Shown in pieces: positions 25,382 through 32,954 of a stretch of 64,000 nt of DNA. The notes under the pieces are model-generated. The model ran no database searches, was not told where the DNA came from, and saw nothing but the letters and a program-made list of their open reading frames with translations. Numbering within the stretch: the stretch's first letter is position 1; every line of letters starts with the position of its first letter. This DNA comes from JAXLWB01 sp046328715 (GTDB taxonomy: Bacteria > Chloroflexota > Anaerolineae > Caldilineales > Caldilineaceae). The stretch lies in NCBI GenBank assembly GCA_046328715.1, contig JAXLWB010000048.1, positions 16,058 to 80,057 of the forward strand. The letters run 5' to 3'. The position numbers and the translations under genes are program-made.

Positions 25382-26551
25382 TTAATTGGTATCGGTATGA
25401 AATTGCAAATGCACGGTTGTACCGCGCCCAGCTTCGCTTTCGAGCCAGATGCGGCCAGAGTGTAACTTCACGAGCGATTGCACGATACTGAGCCCTAACC
25501 CAGAGCCGGCGACATTTGAGCTATAGGCATTGCTGGCCCGGAAGAAACGTTCGAAGAGTCTGGCTTGCTCCTGTTGTGGGATGCCAATGCCGCGGTCAAC
25601 GACCGAGATCTGCACGCAGTTTGGAGTTTCGGCAAGCTTTAGGTGAACAGTGATCTCGGATCCATTCGCTGAGTATTTGCTGGCGTTGTGCAGGAGGTTG
25701 TTGAGGATTTGTAGCATGCGACCTTCGTCACAGAGCACCAAGGGAATCTCTTCCTCCTTGGTTATGTGAAGTTTCTGCCGCTTTTCATTGAGCAGAGGTT
25801 GGATGTCTGCCTCTGCCTTGGTTACAATTTCAAGCAGATCGGTGGGTTTGATTACCAGTTCGATCTGTCCAGCATCGAGTCGCACCAGATCGAGCAAGTT
25901 GTTGGTGATCCAGATCAGCCGGTCGGCATTACGATAGATCACCGAGATGCTGCTCAGATGTTTCTGTGAGAGCGCCTCCGCTTCATCTTCCAACAACATC
26001 CGGGCGTAGAGCAAGATGGTGACAATCGGGTTGCGCAGTTCATGGGCCGCAATCGAAATAAAGCTTGACTTCAACTCATCCACCCGCTGCAACTCTGCAA
26101 TGGCTGCTGAAAGTTTCTGATTCTGTTTGCGCAGTTCATCTTGTAAGATGTACAACTCGTTGCGCTGCTGAAGCATCTTTTGCTCGGTCAACGCCTGCGA
26201 TGAAACGTCCTCTACAATGTGCAGAATGCCAGCAATTTCACCACCTGACTTTACATAAGGCAGATTGACCAGCGTTGTATAGATGACCTTGCCAGGTTCT
26301 ACCTCGCGGTTAACCAAGGGAATTTCAAAACGCTGAATTTCACCATTTAGGATGTCATCAATATCTTGTTCATGGCCGATCAATTCTGGTGCAAAGTCAA
26401 AGAGTAGTTTGCCGCGCTCGACATTTTGTGGTTGCCCAAACAGCGCTGGGCTATCGCCCAACTCGACAATACGCAGTGTTCTGTCAGTGACTGCATATGC
26501 AATTGGTTGATCACTCAGAATCTGTTGCGCAACCTCAGATTTCATATTCAC
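25382..26551 (-). CDS. PAS-domain sensor histidine kinase (soluble)
   Basis: 389 residues with no membrane segment. Residues ~1-115 form a PAS domain (QPIAYAVTDRTLRIVELGDS ... GEIAGILHIVEDVS). A coiled-coil linker runs from ~120 to 160. The HisKA H-box is FISIAAHELRNPIVTILLYARML, with phospho-acceptor His170. The ATPase domain has an N-box (ILNNLLHNASKYS), DRGIGIP and SGLGLSIVQSLV. No response regulator follows. The gene begins 11 bases after the small GTPase gene and is last in that four-gene minus-strand operon, so it may sense or report GTPase state. That is inference from position. Confidence 0.88.
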   Translation of the reverse strand: MNMKSEVAQQILSDQPIAYAVTDRTLRIVELGDSPALFGQPQNVERGKLLFDFAPELIGHEQDIDDILNGEIQRFEIPLVNREVEPGKVIYTTLVNLPYVKSGGEIAGILHIVEDVSSQALTEQKMLQQRNELYILQDELRKQNQKLSAAIAELQRVDELKSSFISIAAHELRNPIVTILLYARMLLEDEAEALSQKHLSSISVIYRNADRLIWITNNLLDLVRLDAGQIELVIKPTDLLEIVTKAEADIQPLLNEKRQKLHITKEEEIPLVLCDEGRMLQILNNLLHNASKYSANGSEITVHLKLAETPNCVQISVVDRGIGIPQQEQARLFERFFRASNAYSSNVAGSGLGLSIVQSLVKLHSGRIWLESEAGRGTTVHLQFHTDTN

Positions 26552-26562
26552 TGTAGATGCAC

Positions 26563-27081
26563 TCAGCTTTCCACAATTGTCTGGCCCAAATAGCGAAATG
26601 CCTGATCGACCCCATCTCCTGTTTTGGCGCTGGTGGTATAACAGAGGGTCGAGAGCGTCGCCGCAACTTGTTCGAGTTGCTCAATGGTGACTTCAAGTTG
26701 GTCATCCAGATCGGCCTTGTTGCCGATTACCACAAGTTTACAGGTTGAATTGACCGAACGAAGGGCATTGACGAAGTTGAGTAAATCGTCTAACGTTTGG
26801 GCACGGGTGAGATCACAAACCAAGAGCGCCCCTGCTGCCCCACGCAAATAACTGCCACGTACTGAGTTCCAATCAGAACGACCATCGATATCCCAAAGCA
26901 TCAGATTTAATTTAACCAGATCGTCGGTCGCTGAAAGGATGATTGACTTCTGACTGACCTTGACCCCGAGGGTACCCAGGTATTTTTCATCGAAACGATT
27001 GTAGGTAAATCGTTGCACCAAACTGGTTTTGCCAACTGCAAACGTGCCAAGCAAACAGATTTTTTTACTAATTTCTTTCAC
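26563..27081 (-). CDS. Ras/Rab-like small GTPase
   Basis: 172 residues, one complete Ras-superfamily G domain. G1 is GTFAVGKTS (12-20), G2 Thr lies in KYLGTLGV, G3 is WDIDGRS (63-69), G4 is NKAD (121-124) and G5 is TSAK (150-153). The usual WDTAGQ at G3 is WDIDGR, so the catalytic Gln of Ras is Arg. There is no lipidation tail. The gene lies between an OmpA-family N-terminal-like protein gene and a histidine kinase gene. Prokaryotic small GTPases such as MglA act in polarity and motility, but this one looks closer to Rab-like forms. A polarity or membrane-signalling switch is plausible, not shown. Confidence 0.9.
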   Translation of the reverse strand: MKEISKKICLLGTFAVGKTSLVQRFTYNRFDEKYLGTLGVKVSQKSIILSATDDLVKLNLMLWDIDGRSDWNSVRGSYLRGAAGALLVCDLTRAQTLDDLLNFVNALRSVNSTCKLVVIGNKADLDDQLEVTIEQLEQVAATLSTLCYTTSAKTGDGVDQAFRYLGQTIVES

Positions 27082-27146
27082 AATCCAACTCCAAATACTC
27101 TGATTCTTCGAGCGCTGTACACCGGGGTTGTGTTAAAAGATCACTT

Positions 27147-28106
27147 TTAACCTGAGCCAAGTATAAAAAGTTGCTTCAGTTGCTCGGCAGTCATCGCAAA
27201 TGGCGATACATCTCCGGAAAAATCGCGCAGAAGCCGCATATACTCATTGTCAATCGCAAAAATACGTTCACGCATGCTTGCACGGTAGCCTTGGGCTTCG
27301 ACACCAGTAACGACGATGGCTAAATAGGAAAAATGGGCCGCTTCGAGCAAGATGAGCTTTTCGCCATGCTGAACCTGCGTGAGCTGACCTTCTTCTCCAC
27401 GCCCAAAGACATCATTTACAAAATCTCGAATGGCGGTCAGCATGCTGCCAATCAATTCTGCATCCTGAGGCTGTTCGGCTGAATTGACAAGCCCTGAACG
27501 TAGATGATGCAATAAAAGACCAGTTTCACGGTGAATAAGGAAGATCTCTTCGACCTGAAAAGGCAATGCTTGCCGGAGAAGATGCTCCGATGAAGGACCC
27601 AGTCCCAGCATGATGCGAATTCTCTGCCAGATGCTCTTCAGATCGAACGTGGTGCGCATTTGGGCATCGATCCGCCTGGCTAGGTCGCGCATGGCTTCGG
27701 TGACGGAACGTTGCACCAACTGACCTGTAATCGGATAGAGCGCTTCGACCATGGCCTCGCGCGATTCTGCAATGCTGGTCCGTACGGCATCGGCAATGAT
27801 CGGCGACAGGGCATCGATCATGTCGTGGGGGGCTTCGCGAATACTCTTCTGGATCGAGTGCGCAATCACAGGTGTGATAGTGGCCATCAGCTCATTGGTG
27901 TCGCCGATACGGGTCTCCAAGGCAACTAACTGCTGGCGTGCCTTGGCTGCCTCCGCCTCTAGTTCCTGTACGCGATTGCGGTAGTGATCCAACAACAGTT
28001 CGCGTAACAGTTCCAGTGGATCGTCGTCCACAGCGGGCGCTGTTTGGATCACTGCTGGCGCGTCAGCTTCGTATTCTACCCCATTGATACTTGATTTCGC
28101 ACCCAT
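27147..28106 (-). CDS. OmpA-family N-terminal-like protein without OmpA domain, GTPase partner candidate
   Basis: 319 residues. It starts with an acidic leader and a coiled coil (~30-85: LELLRELLLDHYRNRVQELE). Next is a helical stretch with repeated PxIxxxxxxSI words (ITPVIAHSIQKSIRE, SPIIADAVRTSIAES, YPITGQLVQRSVTEA). Residues ~190-319 form a compact alpha/beta domain (QVEEIFLIHRETGLLLHHL, IGSMLTAIRDFVNDVF, LILLEAAHFSYLAIVVTG) that looks roadblock/longin-like. From memory, the same N-terminal layout occurs in larger proteins that end in an OmpA peptidoglycan-binding domain; here that domain is absent. It lies 65 bases upstream of the GTPase gene. Roadblock-like domains often regulate small GTPases, so a partner role is inferred. 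Confidence 0.65.
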   Translation of the reverse strand: MGAKSSINGVEYEADAPAVIQTAPAVDDDPLELLRELLLDHYRNRVQELEAEAAKARQQLVALETRIGDTNELMATITPVIAHSIQKSIREAPHDMIDALSPIIADAVRTSIAESREAMVEALYPITGQLVQRSVTEAMRDLARRIDAQMRTTFDLKSIWQRIRIMLGLGPSSEHLLRQALPFQVEEIFLIHRETGLLLHHLRSGLVNSAEQPQDAELIGSMLTAIRDFVNDVFGRGEEGQLTQVQHGEKLILLEAAHFSYLAIVVTGVEAQGYRASMRERIFAIDNEYMRLLRDFSGDVSPFAMTAEQLKQLFILGSG

Positions 28107-28170
28107 TTTGTCAAACAGTCGAAAATTGTGATTAATTTGTAACGATTTAGCCTAGTAGTCCGCCTACTTA

Positions 28171-28226
28171 ATTTTTAGAAATAGATTGTGACTATTCTCG
28201 AAGAAGCAGGCTCTATTTCTAAAAAT
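28171..28226. repeat. 14-bp inverted repeat between GTPase-operon genes
   Basis: ATTTTTAGAAATAG (28171-28184) and CTATTTCTAAAAAT (28213-28226) are perfect inverted copies with a 28-base spacer. They lie in the 233-base gap between the coiled-coil and OmpA-family-like genes. This may be a terminator/processing site or a repeat. Confidence 0.5.
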
Positions 28227-28252
28227 CAAACGGACATTCCACTGGTCAAGCA

Positions 28253-28327
28253 TGAACGGCACTTTTCCTGATACGCGAACATTCAGCCTTTCTTGCAACT
28301 GGTTTGAACCGCAAAGTGCCGGTCAAG
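28253..28327. repeat. Imperfect CGGCACTTT...AAAGTGCCG hairpin after the coiled-coil gene
   Basis: TGAACGGCACTTT at 28253-28265 pairs, with one gap, with AAAGTGCCGGTCA (28313-28325) over a long loop. It begins a dozen bases past the coiled-coil gene stop (minus strand). It shares its core with the perfect hairpins at 46187-46240 and 55171-55209. Confidence 0.5.
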
Positions 28328-28339
28328 TTCGTTCAGGCT

Positions 28340-28894
28340 TTACTCAATGGTTGCTACCAGTTCTTGGAGTAAGTCGGTGACCACTTCTGCCGAATCGTGG
28401 ACCTTGAGCGTGTTGCCGATGTCAATCAGTAGGCTGCCCAGTTTGATGCGATCCGCTTTCTGATCGTGTAGGCGTTCTGCGGTCGAGCGCATTTCAGCAA
28501 GAACCGACTCTTCACTCTGGTGCATGGCCAATTCGAGCGCGTTGACCTGTTTCAGTTGCTGCTCTTCTAGCATCTGCAACTGTAGATTCACGTCTTGACC
28601 CAACTGATCAAGCATCTGGGTTTGGCGCCGGTTTTGTTCGTCCATGCGACTGGTCAACTGTTCGGACAAAGCCTTGAGTTGTGCGTTAAAGCTACTTTCC
28701 AGGGCGCGCACCATCTCTCCAACCCGACTTACTTCGTTGCTGATGCGGGTCAGCTCGCGACGATGCTGTTCAATTTTCTGATCGTATTCTCGACTTTGTT
28801 GCCCAAAGATCAGGTCGCGGATGCGACTCAACTTGTCTGCCGAATCGAGATTCAATTTGCTTAAGTCTGCTTGTTTACCGATAGATTCTTGCAT
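28340..28894 (-). CDS. Coiled-coil protein, first gene of the GTPase operon
   Basis: 184 residues from ATG 28894, almost entirely predicted coiled coil. It opens with a conserved-looking segment, KLSRIRDLIFGQQSREYDQKI, then heptad-rich helices (RRELTRISNEVSRVGEMVRALE, then QLGQDVNLQLQMLEEQQLK), and ends with a short helical cap (RIKLGSLLIDIGNTLKVHD). The 'LIFGxQxRxYD' opening recalls a family I associate with similar GTPase clusters in cyanobacteria and proteobacteria. A GTG at 28960 would lengthen it by 22 residues but lies inside the 83-bp leader element. It could be a scaffold for the GTPase complex; function unknown. Confidence 0.65.
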   Translation of the reverse strand: MQESIGKQADLSKLNLDSADKLSRIRDLIFGQQSREYDQKIEQHRRELTRISNEVSRVGEMVRALESSFNAQLKALSEQLTSRMDEQNRRQTQMLDQLGQDVNLQLQMLEEQQLKQVNALELAMHQSEESVLAEMRSTAERLHDQKADRIKLGSLLIDIGNTLKVHDSAEVVTDLLQELVATIE

Positions 28895-28929
28895 ACGTTC
28901 AATGAAGGAATTAGCGACAACTCTTATAA

Positions 28930-29012
28930 AGATGACACTTAAACATTGCACAATCTCCACGGTTCAAGTGCTACAGCAGATTGTGCAAGGTTTAAAGAGC
29001 GTGTCTATTAGC
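28930..29012 (-). promoter_or_regulatory. 83-bp hairpin leader element, copy 1
   Basis: This 83-base block matches 44156-44238 in reverse complement at 75 of 83 positions with no gap. It contains a near-perfect stem, CTTAAACATTGCACAATCT against AGATTGTGCAAGGTTTAAAG, around a loop of about 21 bases. Seven of the eight differences between copies are in the loop. The same end (AGATGACAC) points to the downstream gene in both copies: here it ends 35 bases before the coiled-coil gene start. It may be a structured mRNA leader or a shared operator. Confidence 0.8.
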
Positions 29013-29052
29013 TGATAAGTTAAGCGAACTGGACCGGCACTGACCTTAGACC

Positions 29053-29069
29053 GGCGGTTCGCAACCGCC
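29053..29069. repeat. Short GGCGGTT-CGC-AACCGCC palindrome
   Basis: A perfect 7-base stem with a three-base loop, preceded at 29038 by a GACCGGCAC word like those in the hairpins at 46.2 and 55.2 kb. The 406-base region 28960-29365 also holds the 83-bp element and the promoter for the TIM-barrel gene. Confidence 0.45.
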
Positions 29070-29225
29070 TCTACCAGGCCCATTCTCGCCGATCATTGGA
29101 CCTTTTCAGGCAATCTCTTAGGTAGATTTGTGTCTGAAATTCAATGTATCCCTACGCTTGTACAAAGAAGTGTCGGTCAAGTTTCATGACACAGTCAGCG
29201 ACAGTCACCTGAATTGTTACAAGAA

Positions 29226-29254
29226 TTGTCTGTTACGAACTGGAAAGTTATACT
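29226..29254 (+). promoter_or_regulatory. Sigma-70-like promoter for the TIM-barrel gene
   Basis: TTGTCT (29226-29231), a 17-base spacer and TATACT (29249-29254) form a good housekeeping-type promoter. Transcription would start near 29261, leaving a leader of about 105 bases before the ATG at 29366. Confidence 0.55.
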
Positions 29255-29365
29255 CAATTATGGGTTCATCGTACGAAGGAGACCCTACGAGTATACACAT
29301 AAGTTCAGAAATTTCCTAAATTAATCATAAAGATCGGGATAGATCCTGAAGATCGGGAGAATTCT

Positions 29366-30214
29366 ATGAAAATTGGTGCACAAATTTCACGGCAAGAAAT
29401 GATCGACCTCTTACAAGCGCAAGTGGCCGCAGGCAAACCCATCGTGGGTTGTGGTGCTGGCACAGGCATCAGTGCCAAGATGGCCGAGGCGGGTGGCGCG
29501 GATATGTTGATCATCTACAACAGTGGGCGTTACCGTATGGCAGGGCGTGGATCGCTGGCAGGGACGATGCCTTACGGGGATGCCAACGCCATTGTGGTCG
29601 AGATGGCAGCGGAGGTGCTGCCCGTCGTCAAGCGCACACCGGTGCTGGCAGGCGTCTGCGGTACAGATCCCTTTCGTTTGATGCCTGTCTTCCTGAAACA
29701 GCTAAAGGAGATTGGCTTTTCGGGCGTGCAGAATTTCCCAACGGTTGGGCTGATCGATGGCCTGTACCGCCAAAATCTGGAAGCAACCGGGATGGGCTAT
29801 GACAAGGAAGTGGAGATGATTGCCCTGGCGCACGAACTCGATCTCTTCACATCGCCCTACAGCTTTACACCGGAAGAGGCTATTGCTATGGCACAGGCGG
29901 GCGCTGACCAGATTGTCGCCCACGTTGGCTTGACCACCGCAGGCACTATCGGCGCAGGGGTGGCTTATACTTTGCAGGAAGCAATCGAAAAGGTGATGGC
30001 AATGATGGCAGCAGCTCGCCGCGTGCGTCCCGATATCCTGGTGATCTGTCATGGTGGACCCTTCGATGAACCGGAGAACGTAGGCATTGCCTTACAACAA
30101 ATGCCCGGCATCAACGGCTTCTTTGGCGCTTCTAGCATCGAGCGCCTCCCCACCGAACGAGCGATCTCAGGCCAGGTTCGCGCCTTTAAGGAACTTGCGT
30201 TGGCCGGTGCGTAG
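29366..30214 (+). CDS. PEP-hydrolase-family TIM-barrel protein
   Basis: 282 residues of the TIM-barrel 'phosphoenolpyruvate hydrolase-like' family. Characteristic stretches are AAGKPIVGCGAGTGISAKMAEAGG, NSGRYRMAGRGSLAGTMPYGDAN, GVCGTDPFRLM and FPTVGLIDGLYRQNLEATGMGY. ATG 29366 has GGGAG eight bases upstream. The family is typically fused to or next to a Tm-1-like protein; here the partner gene ends at 25307, with the GTPase operon between them on the other strand. The pair probably acts together, but the reaction is not established. PEP hydrolysis has been reported for some relatives only. Confidence 0.87.
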   Translation: MKIGAQISRQEMIDLLQAQVAAGKPIVGCGAGTGISAKMAEAGGADMLIIYNSGRYRMAGRGSLAGTMPYGDANAIVVEMAAEVLPVVKRTPVLAGVCGTDPFRLMPVFLKQLKEIGFSGVQNFPTVGLIDGLYRQNLEATGMGYDKEVEMIALAHELDLFTSPYSFTPEEAIAMAQAGADQIVAHVGLTTAGTIGAGVAYTLQEAIEKVMAMMAAARRVRPDILVICHGGPFDEPENVGIALQQMPGINGFFGASSIERLPTERAISGQVRAFKELALAGA

Positions 30215-30299
30215 ATTCTCCTCACAAGGTTACATCTTACGAGTGTTGGGCTTGGCGTTACCAAAAAGGTCCAACAAGAAACCCCATGAGACAACATGT

Positions 30300-30362
30300 C
30301 ATTCCGGTTTGGAATCTCCATCGTCCCGAGTCAGACTACTTTGGAGATTCTAAACTGGAATG
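30300..30362 (+). terminator. 21-bp hairpin downstream of the TIM-barrel gene
   Basis: 30300-30320 (CATTCCGGTTTGGAATCTCCA) pairs with 30342-30362; the only two non-Watson-Crick positions are G-T wobbles that would still pair in plus-strand RNA. It lies 85 bases past the stop codon. No T-tract follows. The rest of the 380-base gap shows nothing recognisable. Confidence 0.5.
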
Positions 30363-30593
30363 GCAAGTTATTCTTCGAGGTCCAGTCGCCGCAGTTTGTT
30401 TGTTCATCGTAAAGGCTGCAAGTCAACTTCACTGCTACACAATGGTCATCACGTTGCCAAAGTTTGGCACGCGCTAGTATTATGTCAGTTTCCTGACAAT
30501 TGTGTTGGCGCGACGCGCGGATTTGCCCAAAATGCGCTATGATTCTATTAAATTGCGTTTGCATTGTGTGGTTGTTGAAGGACTTAATGGAAG

Positions 30594-31109
30594 ATGACAA
30601 CGCTATCCGACCAGGTACAAGCAACATTGGTTACACAAGCACATTTGTTTCGCTGCAAGGTTGCCACGGGAGGTCAACGGTTGCAGGAAGTTTTAAACTT
30701 TTCGCTGATGACCTATCTGCAGATTTTTGAGGTCTCTGTTTACCGCTTCTCAAACGCCTGCGAGCCGGTGATCAAGTATCCCAAAGCAACAATCTTGAAG
30801 TCTGATGTCAACGTAGTGCTGATCCAAAACGAAACGTATGAGGCCCCTCAGAAGCGTATGTATTCCTACGTGCAAAAGAACAACATGCGCGCCTTTATGA
30901 GTGTAGGCAGTTATGATGTCCAAGGTTTCATGCACTTTACCTCGTATATCGATCCACTCTCCTTTTTAGCACTGGATAGCAAGAATTTCGTACCTGTGAC
31001 GCAGGCCATCATCAATCACGGCAGTTACATCGGCGAGCCATTGACCTCGCCCGTTGCCCTGATCCGACGAACTGCAATCTCGTTTCTACACTTCACTGCG
31101 CTGAATTGA
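30594..31109 (+). CDS. Hypothetical protein
   Basis: 171 residues, no signal peptide or membrane segment. It has alternating beta-strand-like segments (VLNFSLMTYLQIFEVSVYRFSN, SDVNVVLIQNETY, MSVGSYDVQGFMHFTSYIDP) and could be an all-beta or PilZ-like fold, but no motif confirms that. A GAAGGAC lies about ten bases upstream of the ATG. It converges with the 84-residue gene and overlaps it by 24 bases. No function is proposed. Confidence 0.6.
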   Translation: MTTLSDQVQATLVTQAHLFRCKVATGGQRLQEVLNFSLMTYLQIFEVSVYRFSNACEPVIKYPKATILKSDVNVVLIQNETYEAPQKRMYSYVQKNNMRAFMSVGSYDVQGFMHFTSYIDPLSFLALDSKNFVPVTQAIINHGSYIGEPLTSPVALIRRTAISFLHFTALN

Positions 31110-31340
31110 TGCTGTTCTTTGCGACTCCTGGTCGTAGCTCACAGAAATGAGTGGCAAGCCGAGATCACGGATCTGTGTTAAGTAGCCGAAAAGCGCCGCC
31201 TGATCGGCAACCCAACCACTGAGGCAGGTCTCACCGGGTTTGCAGTAGCTAATGGTCATACCATCAAACCAATCCAACCAGCGTTGGTCCAGCGAGCCAT
31301 GAATTCGTATTGTATAGTGATAGCACGTGTATGTGTTCAT
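31086..31340 (-). CDS. Small conserved orphan protein (Chloroflexota type)
   Basis: 84 residues. The pattern YTIRIHGSLDQRWLDWFDGMTI ... LSGWVADQAALFGYLTQIRDLGLPLISV matches a family of small proteins I recognise from many Chloroflexota genomes, where they occur as scattered single genes. The 'DQAALxGxLxxIRDLGLPLxSV' half is the hallmark. No catalytic residues are evident and the function is unknown. Its 3' end overlaps the preceding plus-strand gene by 24 bases. Confidence 0.8.
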   Translation of the reverse strand: MNTYTCYHYTIRIHGSLDQRWLDWFDGMTISYCKPGETCLSGWVADQAALFGYLTQIRDLGLPLISVSYDQESQRTASIQRSEV

Positions 31341-31436
31341 GATTCAGTACCTCCGTAAATGCCCACTCTGCCTCGGTGACAATGTTGTGCTGCGGTTGGT
31401 GCGTATGACATGGATGAGTGTGACACCGGTTTGTTT

Positions 31437-32717
31437 CTATCCGGGATGGCGGCGCTGCAACTCGCGCAAGAGCATGGCAGTGCGCCTGCCATTGTCGGGC
31501 AGTGAATATTTCATGCTTAGCGCACGTTCCAGTAAAATACGGGCTTCCTCAAATTGTTGGCGGCGCATCAGGAGCGTGCCAAGGCGGGCGGCAGTCCAGG
31601 CCGCAGTAGGATTATGTTCGAGTTCTTTGCGGAAGCGTGCTTCCTGTGCATCTTGCAGTGAACTGCCACGCAGCAGTACGCCCAAGTCGAAAATAATGTC
31701 GGGTAGCACCTCTGGCCTGTAATTCTCGGCGCGATGACGTACTGTACAGAGGCTGCGCGGGACAATCATGTCGACCTCGCGCACAACATGGGCCTCAACC
31801 TTGGGCTCAATAAAGACAGTTTCAAAGCGAATCTCGACCTGTTGCCCGCCATCTACCACAACATTGATGATCTCCTCATGGGCCTGATCGCGAATGTTCT
31901 GGAGTAGGATGGGGCATTCTCCCGAGTTGGAGACCAGCAGTGTATTGCCTCGCCATTCAGCCTGAACCAATTGGTGATTTGCTTGTGCTTCGGTCCCGAA
32001 AGAGAGTTGGATCTTCTCAGGCACATTAACGTCGAGCAACTCGATAAAATCGGCTGAGTAATTCTTGAAGATGCCGACATGCTCGTGAATCTCATTATTC
32101 TCGATCACTTCGACAACCACCTTATGGCCGACTAAGCGTTCCAACAAAGGATCGTGGCGTAAACCGACATGGGTAAACACTTCCTTGCCAAAGGCTTTGA
32201 TTTGCGTGGTACCTGTGTCGGTGATATAGCGGCCAGCAGATTTGGTTTGCAGGCGACCCATAAGTAGGCCGATAACCTCATTGAGCGAGTCGGTGGCTGT
32301 CGAAAAGAAGATTTGGATTTTGCGGATGGCTTGCCAAAAGAGGCTCGGATGCAGATGCCGGTTGACCGCACGCTCACGGCGTTTTTTGTCATCGGCTGAG
32401 AGCTGATCGACGTAGCGATAGATCGCCTGTAGCTCCTCGAACTCATCGCCGTAGAGGAGATAGCTCGACTCGACATGGTTGGTGTCATGTACGGAATTTC
32501 GATAGTGGAGTTCGAGCCCTGTCGGCAAGGCTTCGAGTAGCCCCCAAATCGACTTGCCATCCTTCTTGTTGATTGTAACTCGATAGCTGTGAAATGATTG
32601 CAGGCAAGGATCGCAGTAGCGCGAACGCAGCCAGGCACCAAAGAGTGAGACTGCAAAGATCAGCCCTACGGTGATGAGAAGTGTAAAATCAAATGAATCG
32701 AACAAAGACTGGATCAT
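31437..32717 (-). CDS. Membrane-anchored protein with C-terminal TPR-like repeats
   Basis: 426 residues from ATG 32717. One membrane segment near the N-terminus (FTLLITVGLIFAVSLFGAWL) is followed by a CDPC pair (SRYCDPC) just inside. The middle ~250 residues contain beta-rich stretches (VGHKVVVEVIENNEIHEHVGIFKNYS, EWRGNTLLVSNSGECPILLQNI). The last ~90 residues form TPR-like helices (AAWTAARLGTLLMRRQQFEEARILLERAL). No known enzyme motif was seen. It is divergent from the Clp_N-protease fusion gene. Function unknown; a scaffold role at the membrane is possible. Confidence 0.7.
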   Translation of the reverse strand: MIQSLFDSFDFTLLITVGLIFAVSLFGAWLRSRYCDPCLQSFHSYRVTINKKDGKSIWGLLEALPTGLELHYRNSVHDTNHVESSYLLYGDEFEELQAIYRYVDQLSADDKKRRERAVNRHLHPSLFWQAIRKIQIFFSTATDSLNEVIGLLMGRLQTKSAGRYITDTGTTQIKAFGKEVFTHVGLRHDPLLERLVGHKVVVEVIENNEIHEHVGIFKNYSADFIELLDVNVPEKIQLSFGTEAQANHQLVQAEWRGNTLLVSNSGECPILLQNIRDQAHEEIINVVVDGGQQVEIRFETVFIEPKVEAHVVREVDMIVPRSLCTVRHRAENYRPEVLPDIIFDLGVLLRGSSLQDAQEARFRKELEHNPTAAWTAARLGTLLMRRQQFEEARILLERALSMKYSLPDNGRRTAMLLRELQRRHPG

Positions 32718-32954
32718 AACGTAATACTTGCTTTCCAATTTGTACACTGAACAGGCACAACGCCTTCACTAGACCCAATCGGCAAACAACGATGATGTGA
32801 TAGCGGCCCGAACCGGGTGAACTGTGTTAAAATTTATCACCAACCTAAGATTCTCAACACCATCAAAAGAAGTATTTGTCGGTTTATTCTTGACTAACTC
32901 GCCATGCACAAGGGAGCATGTTACAATACTGAGCTATTGGAATCATTTTGACCT

